Shown here: positions 20,263 to 30,433 of the stretch, piece by piece
How positions within the stretch are numbered: position 1 is the stretch's first letter
How the letters are laid out: every line of letters begins with the position of its first letter
NCBI GenBank assembly: GCA_001897835.1
Contig: MKUN01000031.1
Location: 1-64,000 of the forward strand
Direction: 5' to 3'
DNA: 64,000 bases
Source: Bacteroidetes bacterium 46-16
GTDB taxonomy: Bacteria; Bacteroidota; Bacteroidia; Chitinophagales; Chitinophagaceae
Position numbers and translations under genes: made by a program
The notes under the pieces: generated by a model
The model's database searches: none
Told to the model about the DNA's origin: nothing
What the model saw: the letters and a program-made list of their open reading frames with translations, nothing else

Positions 20263-21552
20263 ATGATTGAAAAAATAGTCTCCTGGTCAATTCATAACCG
20301 CTTTTTTGTCTGGATAGGTATCCTGCTGATCGCTGTCGGGGGATTCTATTCCATTAAAGAAACCCCGATAGATGCGCTGCCTGACCTGAGTGAGAACCAG
20401 GTTATCATTTTTACCGAATACATGGGCCGTAATCCCAAAATAATAGAAGACCAGATCACTTATCCCCTGGTTTCAAATCTTCAGGGAATTCCTAAAATTA
20501 AATCCATTAGGGCTGCTTCCATGTTCGGGATGAGCTTCATTTTTGTGGTTTTTCAGGATGATGTAGACGTTTACTGGGCACGGACAAGGGTCTTGGAAAG
20601 ACTTAACTATGCGCAGAAATTTTTACCCCAGGGGATCACACCGAGTTTAGGTCCTGATGGTACCGGTCTGGGTCATGTTTATTGGTACACCCTGCATGGC
20701 AATGGATATAATTTGGGCGAGCTGAGGGCATTACAAGATTGGTATGTAAAATTTGCCTTGCAGAACGTGGAAGGTGTGAGCGAAGTAGCCTCCTTTGGTG
20801 GCTTTCAAAAGCAATACCAGGTAACCATAGACCCGAACAAACTTGTCTATTTCGGCATCCCGCTGATGGACGTTACGCGTGCGGTAACAGCAAATAATAA
20901 GGATGTTGGAGGAAGCCTGTATGAAATGAATGCAACAGGTTATCTGATAAGAGGACTAGGATATATCACTAACCTGGAGGATATACGCGACATTCCAATC
21001 GGAACCTATAAGTCTATCCCTGTAACCGTCGGTGATATCGCACAAGTACAAATGAGCCCGGACATCAGGCTGGGCATTGTCGATGAAAATGGAGAAGGTG
21101 AAGTAGTGGGCGGCATTGTCGTGATGCGTTATGGTGAGAATGCCAAAGACGTTATAGAACGTGTTAAAACGAGGATAAAAGATATCGAGAAGGGATTGCC
21201 GCCGGGTGTGACATTTAAGGCTGCATATGACCGCAGCGATTTGATAGAAGCCGCTATCGCTACTTTAAAAGATGCGCTATGGCAGGAAATATTAATTGTC
21301 TGCATAGTAGTTGTCCTATTTCTATTCAGCGTACGAAGCGGTATGGTGGCAATTATGTCCATCCTTTTATCCGTTCTGATCGGGTTTATTCTCATGAAGC
21401 TTTTTGGCGTTACCTCCAATATCATGTCGCTGGGTGGTATTGCCTTAGCCATTGGTGATGTCGTAGATCCCGGCATCGTCATGGCCGAAAATGCTTACCG
21501 GGCATTAACCAACCGCGTGTTAGACAATAATAAAAGCAATTCAAATGAATAA
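20263..21552 (+). CDS. RND efflux permease CusA/CzcA-like, N-terminal part
   Basis: 'ETPIDALPDLSENQVIIFTEYMGRNPKIIEDQITYPLVSNLQGIPKIKSIRAASMFGMSFIFVVF'; ends at TM4 'GDVVDPGIVMAENAYRALTNR'. Confidence 0.9.
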   Translation: MIEKIVSWSIHNRFFVWIGILLIAVGGFYSIKETPIDALPDLSENQVIIFTEYMGRNPKIIEDQITYPLVSNLQGIPKIKSIRAASMFGMSFIFVVFQDDVDVYWARTRVLERLNYAQKFLPQGITPSLGPDGTGLGHVYWYTLHGNGYNLGELRALQDWYVKFALQNVEGVSEVASFGGFQKQYQVTIDPNKLVYFGIPLMDVTRAVTANNKDVGGSLYEMNATGYLIRGLGYITNLEDIRDIPIGTYKSIPVTVGDIAQVQMSPDIRLGIVDENGEGEVVGGIVVMRYGENAKDVIERVKTRIKDIEKGLPPGVTFKAAYDRSDLIEAAIATLKDALWQEILIVCIVVVLFLFSVRSGMVAIMSILLSVLIGFILMKLFGVTSNIMSLGGIALAIGDVVDPGIVMAENAYRALTNRVLDNNKSNSNE

Positions 21553-23470
21553 AGAGAGGATTGGACATACTAAAGAAATATCCGAAGAGGAACGTGTGAA
21601 GATCATTGAAAACTCTTCCCGGACGCTGGCGAGGTCTGTTTTCTTTTCTGTGATCATTATGATTATTTCATTTGCTCCCGTATTATTTCTTACTGGTCAG
21701 GAAAGGAAATTATTTTCTCCGCTGGTGCTCACAAAGACCTTTTCCCTGATAGGTGCCGCCATACTTGCTATAACTGTATCTCCCATGCTTACCCGCTCAT
21801 TTATGAAGGGCAGGCTTATTCCTGAAAGCAGGAATCCGGTTTCCAATTTCTTCGTGATCATCTATCGTCCCGTTGCAAGATGGTGCCTGAAGTCCCGTAA
21901 AACGGTCTTACTCATCTGCCTGGCTATTATCATTGGTAGTATCCCGCTCGTTCTGAACCTGGGGACAGAGTTTATGCCTCCCCTCGATGAAGGCTCTTTG
22001 TTGCTGATGCCCGTGACGTTACCGGATGTATCCAATTCAGAAGCCAAACGTATTACCCAATTACAAGACAAAATCATCAAAGGGTTTCCGGAAGTGGAAA
22101 ATGTACTCGGTAAAGCCGGACGTGCCTACACTGCAACCGATAACGCCCCTATCAGCATGATCGAAACGATAATCGTTTTAAAGCCTAAAAGCCAGTGGCG
22201 CGCTGGGATGACCAAAGAGAAGCTGATTAAGGAGATGAATGAAAAAGTTCAGATCCCCGGCGTGGTCGTAGGCTGGACACAGCCGATCATTAACCGTATC
22301 AATATGCTTTCCACCGGTATCAGGACGGATGTAGGCGTAAAGATATATGGGAAGAACCTGGACAGCATTTACCAGATCTCCCGCAGAGTTGAGGCAAGCC
22401 TGAAAGGGATTAACGGACTTGAAGACCTTTACGTGGAACAACTGACCGGCGGCAAATACCTGGATATAAAAATCAGGAGAAAAGATGCCCAACGGTATGG
22501 ACTGAATATCGATGATATTAACATGGTGATCGAAAGTGCTTTGGGAGGGATGATCCTGTCCAATACTGTTGAAGGCAGGGAGCGTTTCAATATAAACCTG
22601 CGGCTTGCCCAGGAATATCGTAACGATCTCGATGAAATAAAAAGGATTCCCATACAGTCCATGAAGTACGGCGTATTGCCATTATCGGCAGTTGCCGATA
22701 TTAAGGTTACAGAAGGCCCGCCCATGATCAATTCTGAAAACGCGATGCTGCGGGGCACCGTTCTCTTTAATGTTCGTGGCAGGGATATGGGTAGTGTGGT
22801 GAATGAAGCCAAAGAAAAGATTGAAAAGGCATTCAAGCAGCTTCCGCAGGGATATTATATTAACTGGAGCGGCCAGTATGAAAACCAGGTACGGGCACAG
22901 CAACGGTTAAAGGTGATCATTCCTATTGTAATGCTGATCATTGCTTTTATCCTTTACATGACTTTTCATTCCTTTAAAGAAGTGCTGGTCGTTTTTGTGA
23001 GCATCCCCGTTGCATTGATGGGCGGTGTGTACTCCCTGTATTTTTACCATGTCAACTTTTCCGTAGCTGTCGCAGTGGGCTTCATTGCTCTGTTTGGTGT
23101 TGCCGTAGAGACCGGGGTATTAATGATTGCCTATATGAATGATACGATAGGGAAAATGGTGTTGGAAAAGGGTAATAACAGGGACGTAATTCACCTGGAT
23201 GATCTTAAAGAAACAATCCTGTTTGGCGCAACGCAGCGTGTACGTCCCTTACTGATGACCGTCCTGGCGAACATTATCGGCTTAATACCGGTGATGGCAT
23301 CAACGGGAACCGGCAGCGATGTGATGAAACCGATAGCTATACCTTTTGTCTTCGGATTAATCACCTCTACTCTGTTTGTGCTGGTAGTGCTACCTGTAGT
23401 GTTTAACCTGCTGAAAGAATGGGAACTGAGAAAATATGGTAAACTGACCGTTTTAGAAATTGATGAATAA
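21545..23470 (+). CDS. RND efflux permease CusA/CzcA-like, C-terminal part
   Basis: Picks up homology where the previous ORF stops ('ERVKIIENSSRTLARSVFFSVIIMIISFAPVLFLTG...LGTEFMPPLDEGSLL'). Confidence 0.9.
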   Translation: MNKERIGHTKEISEEERVKIIENSSRTLARSVFFSVIIMIISFAPVLFLTGQERKLFSPLVLTKTFSLIGAAILAITVSPMLTRSFMKGRLIPESRNPVSNFFVIIYRPVARWCLKSRKTVLLICLAIIIGSIPLVLNLGTEFMPPLDEGSLLLMPVTLPDVSNSEAKRITQLQDKIIKGFPEVENVLGKAGRAYTATDNAPISMIETIIVLKPKSQWRAGMTKEKLIKEMNEKVQIPGVVVGWTQPIINRINMLSTGIRTDVGVKIYGKNLDSIYQISRRVEASLKGINGLEDLYVEQLTGGKYLDIKIRRKDAQRYGLNIDDINMVIESALGGMILSNTVEGRERFNINLRLAQEYRNDLDEIKRIPIQSMKYGVLPLSAVADIKVTEGPPMINSENAMLRGTVLFNVRGRDMGSVVNEAKEKIEKAFKQLPQGYYINWSGQYENQVRAQQRLKVIIPIVMLIIAFILYMTFHSFKEVLVVFVSIPVALMGGVYSLYFYHVNFSVAVAVGFIALFGVAVETGVLMIAYMNDTIGKMVLEKGNNRDVIHLDDLKETILFGATQRVRPLLMTVLANIIGLIPVMASTGTGSDVMKPIAIPFVFGLITSTLFVLVVLPVVFNLLKEWELRKYGKLTVLEIDE

Positions 23471-24752
23471 AGAAATGAGCAAGACCTTAATTCTTATAAC
23501 ACTGATATTGACGACGACAATGCAATCGCTAGTCGCGCAGGATACTACCCATTTAAACCTGAACGAGATATATGTATTGATCGATAAGGATTATCCCCAG
23601 ATAAAATATTATGAAGCCAAGATACAATCGCTTCAGGCTATGGTTACAGGGGCTAAAGCATGGATGCCGCCTACTGTAGGCGCTGCATTCGACCAGTTTC
23701 CGTACAGGGTCTCCATGATTAAAGATCAGACTGTTGAAAATCAGGCAGGTCTTATGTTTTCGGTGAAACAAATGATACCTAATCCTGCCAGGCTTAATGC
23801 ACGGAAAGATTATCTTTCTTCGTTAAGTACTGTTCAAAAAAACGACCTGAACTGGCAAAAGAATCTGCTCTATTATACTGCCCGGGTATATTATTACCGG
23901 CGGTATGTTGGAGAGACCAAGCTGAGACTGCTCAAAGAATATAAAGAGCTGCTCAGCCTGCTGATTAAAAATGCTAAAGAGAAATATGCCTACAACCAGG
24001 CTGAGCTGGGGACTATTTTTAAAGCAGAAGCATCGCTGAGTGAGCTAAACAATATGGAATACATGTTGCTTTCACAAATAGCCGAGGGCAGCATTGGCAT
24101 CAATACTTTGCTTAACAGGGAGGTGAATACTCCTTTTTCAATTGACACATTCCTTGTAGTCGGGAATTATGATGCAGATTATGAGGTCTTCGCAGATACG
24201 ACCTTAAAAACAGACAGTTCCATTTTTCAACGCAGTGATATCCTGTCCGTTCAAAACCAGATACGCTCTATGGAACTGAACAGGAAATATGCGGCAACGG
24301 CAGCCAAGCCCGAATTTGGCATTCAGTACAACCATGGGCAAATGTTCGCTATGCCCAGCCGTTTTTCCCTGATGGGTATGGTCACCATACCCATAGCCCC
24401 TTGGTCGTCAAAAATGTATAAATCGGAAGTGCGTTCTATGGGTTTTGAGATTGAGGCCATGCAAAGGGAAAAGGAGACCATGCAGCTGATGGCTGGCCAG
24501 ATGCTTCGAGAAAAGATAACGATGCTGCATTATGAAAAAAAGCAGTTGGATAACTATGATAAAGAGGTGCTGCCATCCTATAAAAGGAATCTGGAAACGA
24601 ACCTGCTTGCCTACCGGCAGAATACCGGGAACTTCTTTGTGTTACTGGATGCGTGGAACATGTTACTTATGAAAGAGCTGGAACGGATAGATAAACTGGG
24701 ACAGGTATTTTTGATACAATCCGACTATGAATATCAAAGGGAGTTAAAATGA
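23460..24752 (+). CDS. TolC-family outer membrane protein
   Basis: Position in RND operon, signal peptide, long helical composition. Confidence 0.8.
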   Translation: MMNKEMSKTLILITLILTTTMQSLVAQDTTHLNLNEIYVLIDKDYPQIKYYEAKIQSLQAMVTGAKAWMPPTVGAAFDQFPYRVSMIKDQTVENQAGLMFSVKQMIPNPARLNARKDYLSSLSTVQKNDLNWQKNLLYYTARVYYYRRYVGETKLRLLKEYKELLSLLIKNAKEKYAYNQAELGTIFKAEASLSELNNMEYMLLSQIAEGSIGINTLLNREVNTPFSIDTFLVVGNYDADYEVFADTTLKTDSSIFQRSDILSVQNQIRSMELNRKYAATAAKPEFGIQYNHGQMFAMPSRFSLMGMVTIPIAPWSSKMYKSEVRSMGFEIEAMQREKETMQLMAGQMLREKITMLHYEKKQLDNYDKEVLPSYKRNLETNLLAYRQNTGNFFVLLDAWNMLLMKELERIDKLGQVFLIQSDYEYQRELK

Positions 24753-25954
24753 TGAAACGAAATCAATATAACGGCAGTAGGAACGGTATCAAATGTATGG
24801 TACTGTTCCTGTCCTTGTCTATAATAAGCTGTTCATCCAGGCAACGGGAGCAAGCCGCTGTAAGCAACAAAAGATTTGATACAGAAGTAAAATGGAATGC
24901 CTTACCTACTAACCAAACCGTAATTGCGAAACAAAAAGTGGTGAGCCCAACCTTATCCCCGATCCGTCTGCCTATTTCAGGAAGCGGTTATATCAGCTTT
25001 GATGCCCGGAGAAATAAAAAGCTTGCAGTAAGAGTTGGAGGACGTATAGAGCGACTCTATGTTAAATACAATTTTCAATATATAAAGAAGGGCGAGAAGA
25101 TCATGGATATTTATAGTCCTGAACTCAATACTTACCTGGAAGAATATAACTACCTCAACAGAACCGGAGCGGATGCTGAACTGAAAGCAAAAGCACATGA
25201 AAAATTAACGCTTCTGGGCTTAAGCGACTTCCAGATCAGCCAGGTAGCCAGCTCTGGCACAGTTGGACTGACAATCCCAATATATAGTCCGTATGAAGGC
25301 TACATCTTATTTAATCCCTCTGAAACTGCCGGTAGTATGGGCCAAGCCGCTTCTTTGGCTATGGGACAGGGAATGGGAGGAAACGAACGGACTGTACCTG
25401 CACTATCAGGTAGCTCTTTAGCTGATAACAGTATCCGGGAAGGTATGTATGTTTCCAGGGACCAGACATTGTTCTGGATCAACGATTTTCGGCAAGTCTG
25501 GGGATTGGTCGCCTTCAGTAAGGAAAATGAAAAATACCTGCATAAAGGGATGCCTGTGAAAATACAAAGTGAATTACAGGCGGATACCATTGCAACATCG
25601 GTGCAGTTAATTGAACAGGTGTATGCACAAAGCCAAAAATTTACGCAAGCCCGCGTTTATCTGGACAATGATGGGCAATTAAAGCAAAATTCTTTAATAA
25701 CTGCTATCGGCTATGTGCAATCTGATGCCCTACTCGTCCCCTCAAGCAGTGTATACTATGTCGGAAGAAACGCTATTGTTTGGGTTAAGAAAGGAACCAC
25801 TACGGATGGTAGCGGCATTTTTGAGGCCAGGGCTGTGAAAACCGGTTACAGGGATGAACATTCTGTGGCGATACTGGAGGGACTGTCTGTGCAGGATAGC
25901 GTTGCAAATGATGGCGGATACATGGCAGATAGTGAAACAATTATTAAATATTAA
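24749..25954 (+). CDS. RND efflux periplasmic adaptor (CusB-like) 1
   Basis: 'GGRIERLYVKYNFQYIKKGEKIMDIYSPEL' and 'IPIYSPYEGYIL' motifs. Confidence 0.85.
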   Translation: MMKRNQYNGSRNGIKCMVLFLSLSIISCSSRQREQAAVSNKRFDTEVKWNALPTNQTVIAKQKVVSPTLSPIRLPISGSGYISFDARRNKKLAVRVGGRIERLYVKYNFQYIKKGEKIMDIYSPELNTYLEEYNYLNRTGADAELKAKAHEKLTLLGLSDFQISQVASSGTVGLTIPIYSPYEGYILFNPSETAGSMGQAASLAMGQGMGGNERTVPALSGSSLADNSIREGMYVSRDQTLFWINDFRQVWGLVAFSKENEKYLHKGMPVKIQSELQADTIATSVQLIEQVYAQSQKFTQARVYLDNDGQLKQNSLITAIGYVQSDALLVPSSSVYYVGRNAIVWVKKGTTTDGSGIFEARAVKTGYRDEHSVAILEGLSVQDSVANDGGYMADSETIIKY

Positions 25955-27076
25955 GTGTACAAAATGAAGAAAGGGCTCTATTTTTCTTGGTTCGTTCTGT
26001 CATCATTCATTACGGTCTCCTGCAATGAAAACAAAGACGAAGACATGCACCTGGCACATCGCAAACAGGGCTCCATGGATATGATTACGCTTTCCGGTTG
26101 GGATGAATTATATGCCGGCATTAAAACGGACACTGTGAGAAAAAAGGAAATTTCCGAATCGTCATCGATTGTCGGAACAGCAGCTTTTGACGAACAAAAA
26201 ATAACTGTAGTAACGGCAAGGTTCAGGGGAAGGCTTGATAAAGTTTATGTCAAAAACCCTCAACAATATATTGGCAAAGGACAACCTCTTTATGCTATCT
26301 ATAGCGAAGAGCTGTTGTCCGATGAAAAGGAGCTGATTGATGCTTTGGAACAGCAGGGGAAATTTAATACCATAAAACAAGTAATTGATGAGTTGATCAA
26401 CGGTGCCAGGAAAAAGCTATTGTTATGGGGACTGACACCTGATCAGATTACTGCACTTGAAAAGACAAAGAAAACCAGTCCGCTGGTGGATTTCTATAGT
26501 CCTGTATCAGGTACGGTCGTTGAGTTGTCCGTAAGCGAAGGACAATACGTGGATGCAGGCACTTTGCTGTACCGGATTGCCGATCTGTCCGGACTCTGGG
26601 TAGAGACACAGGTATACGCTGATGAATTAAAATGGCTGAAGCAGAAACCACAGGTGCAAATTGAGTTTGACGCCTATCCGGGTGAACTGTTCAATGCCCA
26701 ACCAGTATTTGAGAACCCAGCGCTGGAAACAGATCAGAAAATAAGCCTGATAAGGTTTCTCATCGATAACCGGGAAAACCGGATCAAACCGGGGATGATG
26801 GGCTACGTTCATGTTAACAGGAACGAACGCGAGACAATTGTGATCCCGAAATCTTCTATTCTGGTAGGCGACATGGTGACCGTGTGGGTCAAAACGATGG
26901 ACAATATGTATGAGCCAAGGAACATAATGATAGGCATTCAAAACAAGAAAGAAGTAGAGGTGCTCAGTGGTTTACAGGAAGGTGAAATAGTGGTAACAAA
27001 TGGGGCTTACCTGCTGAACAGTGCGCTGATCCTCAAGAAAGGCGCAGGCGGTGATATGGGCGGAATGAAAATGTAA
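25955..27076 (+). CDS. RND efflux periplasmic adaptor (CusB-like) 2
   Basis: 'VTARFRGRLDKVYVKNPQQYIGKGQPLYAIYSEEL', 'DFYSPVSGTVVELSVSEGQYVDAGTLLYRIADLSGLWVE'. Confidence 0.88.
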   Translation: MYKMKKGLYFSWFVLSSFITVSCNENKDEDMHLAHRKQGSMDMITLSGWDELYAGIKTDTVRKKEISESSSIVGTAAFDEQKITVVTARFRGRLDKVYVKNPQQYIGKGQPLYAIYSEELLSDEKELIDALEQQGKFNTIKQVIDELINGARKKLLLWGLTPDQITALEKTKKTSPLVDFYSPVSGTVVELSVSEGQYVDAGTLLYRIADLSGLWVETQVYADELKWLKQKPQVQIEFDAYPGELFNAQPVFENPALETDQKISLIRFLIDNRENRIKPGMMGYVHVNRNERETIVIPKSSILVGDMVTVWVKTMDNMYEPRNIMIGIQNKKEVEVLSGLQEGEIVVTNGAYLLNSALILKKGAGGDMGGMKM

Positions 27077-27139
27077 ATATTGACGACAGCAATTGGTATA
27101 TTCTAAACGAAATCAGTTAATCAATAAATAAAGATCTAT

Positions 27140-27343
27140 ATGCACAGTCGCAAACATATTCTTATGATGATGGCAGGTTGCCTGCTGCCATTGATCCTGA
27201 TCATCATTGCTCCTTTACTGGGCATCAGGGGGCAGTGGACAACAGCAATATTTTTCATTTCGATGTTTGTCTGTCATTTGCTTATGCCAATGCATCATCA
27301 CAACCATCCTAAAAAAGATAACAATGAATCGCATTCACATTAA
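27140..27343 (+). CDS. Small membrane protein, His-rich C-terminus
   Basis: 67 aa, two TM segments, 'PMHHHNHPKKDNNESHSH' tail. Confidence 0.6.
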   Translation: MHSRKHILMMMAGCLLPLILIIIAPLLGIRGQWTTAIFFISMFVCHLLMPMHHHNHPKKDNNESHSH

Positions 27344-27602
27344 ATCCCTGGGATTTGCCTTCGGCTTGACCGCATGGCTGATATACAGCACCTGTATCAT
27401 CGTCATGCAAATGGCCAGTGCTGAACTGGCATTTGATTTCTTCAATCATTTTTTTCATGGTTTTCAGGCAGGCAGCCTGATACATAGCCATTTATCTGCC
27501 GGTGAAATAGTTTGCGGCATGGTACAAACCTTTATTTTTTTCTGGCTTGTGGGAGCCAGTATTGCAGCAATATACAATACAGTAACAAGAACAAAGCAAT
27601 AA
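27324..27602 (+). CDS. DUF5676-like membrane protein
   Basis: MNRIHIKSLGFAFGLTAWLIYSTCIIVM...; internal start of the 27207..27602 ORF. Confidence 0.65.
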   Translation: MNRIHIKSLGFAFGLTAWLIYSTCIIVMQMASAELAFDFFNHFFHGFQAGSLIHSHLSAGEIVCGMVQTFIFFWLVGASIAAIYNTVTRTKQ

Positions 27603-27619
27603 GTCTGTTGGCATGATAA

Positions 27620-30322
27620 ATGCGCTATATGGAATCTAATAATTTAAAAGCCGCCTGGTCTGTTTCTAAAGAGGCCATTATACAATACTTCCAGACCGAT
27701 CCTGAAATTGGGCTCGACGCTGCGGAAGTAATAAAAAGACAACAACAATACGGACTCAATAAAATTGAGTCAAAAAAGAAAACAAGCCTTTTCAGTATTC
27801 TCTTATCACAGTTTATAAGCCCGTTCGTGCTTTTACTGGCTATCGCTGCGGGTATGTCTTTTTTCTTTGATGAATGGCTGGATGGTATTGCGATCATAGC
27901 CGTCATTGTCATCAACGCCATTATCGGGTTTTTCATGGAATTTCAGGCAGAGCGTTCCATGGAGGCATTAAAGAAGCTGACATCTGTTCCTGCTAAAGTG
28001 ATCAGAGAAGGTGTGATGGCGGAGATCCCGTCAGAAGCGTTAGTGCCTGGCGATATCATGTTTGTAGAAGGGGGAGATATGGTTACTGCCGATGCCAGGA
28101 TTATTCAGGCATCGCAATTACAAACTGATGAATCAGCACTCACCGGAGAATCATTACCGGTTGAAAAAAGGCCGGAACCAGTTGCCGATAATACGCTGCT
28201 GGCCGAGCGGCACAACATGGTTTTTAAAGGTACTTTTGTTGCAAAAGGTAACTGTCGTTCTGTTGTAGTGCATACAGGGATGAATACAGAACTTGGTTCG
28301 GTTGCCCGCCTGGTACAGGGTGCTAATCAGGCCGCCACCCCTTTAGAGAAGAAAATCCAGGTTTTCAGCAAGAAGCTGATCTGGATAACGGTCGCTTTAA
28401 TTATCATCATTTTCGTAGCCGGACTGCTAAACGGGCAAAAATTTGTTGTCATGCTGGAAACATCTATTGCACTAGCCGTTGCCGCGATACCGGAAGGGCT
28501 GCCTATCGTCTCTACATTGGCGCTGGCTTTTGGTATGCTCAGGATGGCCAGGTATAATGTAATCGTTAAAAAGCTCTCGTCCGTTGAAACGCTGGGGGGA
28601 ACAAATGTTATTTGCACAGACAAGACAGGAACACTTACTGTGAACAAAATTGAAGCAAGCTATATTCAGCTTTCAGACAAGGCTTCCCGCATTGCCATAG
28701 ACATTGCGGCAGGGACGACCAAATGGATAGACGATGCGCAGGTTCCAACGGATGCAGCGTACGAACACTTATGCCGTATATCAGCTTTATGTAACACAGC
28801 ATCCTATCTGAATGAGAACGGAATAGAAAAGGAAACCGGCGATCCGCTGGAAATCGGGTTATTAAAAATGATCTTTGCCTCCCCCAAACGAAAAGAAAAT
28901 TATGTACAACAACACCTTAAAATAGATGAGATCCCCTTTTCTTCCGATACCAAGGTAATGGCTACGCTTCATGCGCAGGCTGATGGGCGCTATTATATTG
29001 CAGCAAAAGGGGCTGCCGAAGAATTATTTGCTCATTGCACCAGGGTTTTAGAAGATGGGCAGGAACTACCGTTTACAGAGGACAAACAGCAACATTGGGT
29101 TAACCTGGCAGAGATACATGCGCAATCGGGATTAAGGATGCTGGCATTTGCATACAGGAACGCAGATGTTAAAGAAAGCGGCTTTTTAAATGATCTTACA
29201 TTGGCCGGACTTATTGGCTTCATCGATCCTCCCAGGCAGGAAGTACCTGCAGCCATTGCGGAATGTAAATCTGCGGGAATAAAAGTGGTCATGATTACAG
29301 GCGACCATCCAGCCACAGCCCAAAATATCGCTTTACAGTTAGGGTTGGCAGAACCGGGAGACAAAGTAATGCATGGTAAAGACATGAAGCCATATAAAGA
29401 GCTTTCAGAAAGTGACAAAGAACAATGGCTCCATTCCGCTGTATTTGCCCGGGTATCTCCCGAACAAAAACTTGATCTTATAACGCTATTCCAGGAAAAG
29501 CAAATGGTAGTAGGCATGACCGGAGATGGTGTTAATGATGCCCCTGCACTAAAAAAAGCAGATATAGGAATTGCAATGGGGCAAAGGGGTACGCAAGTGG
29601 CGCAGGAAGTAGCGGACATGGTTTTGAAAGACGATGCATTTTCATCCATTGTACTGGCTGTTAAACAAGGTCGCGTGATCTTTGACAATATCCGGAAATT
29701 TGTGATCTTTTTGCTGTCATGTAACTTAAGTGAGCTATTGATCATCGCCACAGCTTCCGTACTGAACTTACATTTTCAGCTATTTCCACTACAGATACTA
29801 TTCATCAATCTCATCACCGATGTTTTACCGGCATTGGCATTGGGTGTAACGGAACCAGCTCCGCACATCATGCAACGGCAACCCTACAGCTCAGATACCC
29901 CGGTCATTGACAGAAAAAGATGGTATGCGATATTTGCCTATTCTACCATCATAGCCATTATAACGATAGGGGCTGTGTTCGCCAGTCATGAGCTATTGCA
30001 TAAAGATGAAAAATGGAATGCGGAACTCTGCAATAATATCCTCTTTTACTCTTTGATCTTTACACAGATATTCCATGTGTTTAATATGTCGTTTGAAAAA
30101 GGTGTCAGGTTTTATAAGACAGAAGTTTTCAGAAGCAAATATGTCTGGTATGCCGTTGTAAGTTGCATTGTCCTCACACTGCTTTCTTATTGGATACTGC
30201 CGTTGAGAAAAGTCCTTGAAGTCTCTATTTACGGCTGGAGGGACTGGAGTATTGTCCTGATTGCATCGCTGAGTTCTTTATTATTGATTCAAATCTTCAA
30301 GAAACTTAAGTTGACCATTTAG
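27620..30322 (+). CDS. Cation-transporting P-type ATPase (P2-like)
   Basis: DKTGTLT, 'TGES', 'MTGDGVNDAPALKKADIGIAMG', 'AIPEGLPIV'. Confidence 0.92.
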   Translation: MRYMESNNLKAAWSVSKEAIIQYFQTDPEIGLDAAEVIKRQQQYGLNKIESKKKTSLFSILLSQFISPFVLLLAIAAGMSFFFDEWLDGIAIIAVIVINAIIGFFMEFQAERSMEALKKLTSVPAKVIREGVMAEIPSEALVPGDIMFVEGGDMVTADARIIQASQLQTDESALTGESLPVEKRPEPVADNTLLAERHNMVFKGTFVAKGNCRSVVVHTGMNTELGSVARLVQGANQAATPLEKKIQVFSKKLIWITVALIIIIFVAGLLNGQKFVVMLETSIALAVAAIPEGLPIVSTLALAFGMLRMARYNVIVKKLSSVETLGGTNVICTDKTGTLTVNKIEASYIQLSDKASRIAIDIAAGTTKWIDDAQVPTDAAYEHLCRISALCNTASYLNENGIEKETGDPLEIGLLKMIFASPKRKENYVQQHLKIDEIPFSSDTKVMATLHAQADGRYYIAAKGAAEELFAHCTRVLEDGQELPFTEDKQQHWVNLAEIHAQSGLRMLAFAYRNADVKESGFLNDLTLAGLIGFIDPPRQEVPAAIAECKSAGIKVVMITGDHPATAQNIALQLGLAEPGDKVMHGKDMKPYKELSESDKEQWLHSAVFARVSPEQKLDLITLFQEKQMVVGMTGDGVNDAPALKKADIGIAMGQRGTQVAQEVADMVLKDDAFSSIVLAVKQGRVIFDNIRKFVIFLLSCNLSELLIIATASVLNLHFQLFPLQILFINLITDVLPALALGVTEPAPHIMQRQPYSSDTPVIDRKRWYAIFAYSTIIAIITIGAVFASHELLHKDEKWNAELCNNILFYSLIFTQIFHVFNMSFEKGVRFYKTEVFRSKYVWYAVVSCIVLTLLSYWILPLRKVLEVSIYGWRDWSIVLIASLSSLLLIQIFKKLKLTI

Positions 30323-30433
30323 AAGGAAATTCGTGTAAGTAACATACAATGCCATATCAGCGATCATATTGTGGGGCTGGTTCAGTGTAGATGGGCTGCT
30401 TTATTTTTAAGGCAGCCCTTTGCTTTTGTACCA

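Noticed and set aside
27625-29751. Large antisense ORFs in the P-type ATPase gene (27625..27936, 28327..28647, 29032..29751 -)
   Set aside because: Ser-rich shadow ORFs opposite a well-supported ATPase gene; no recognisable domain.
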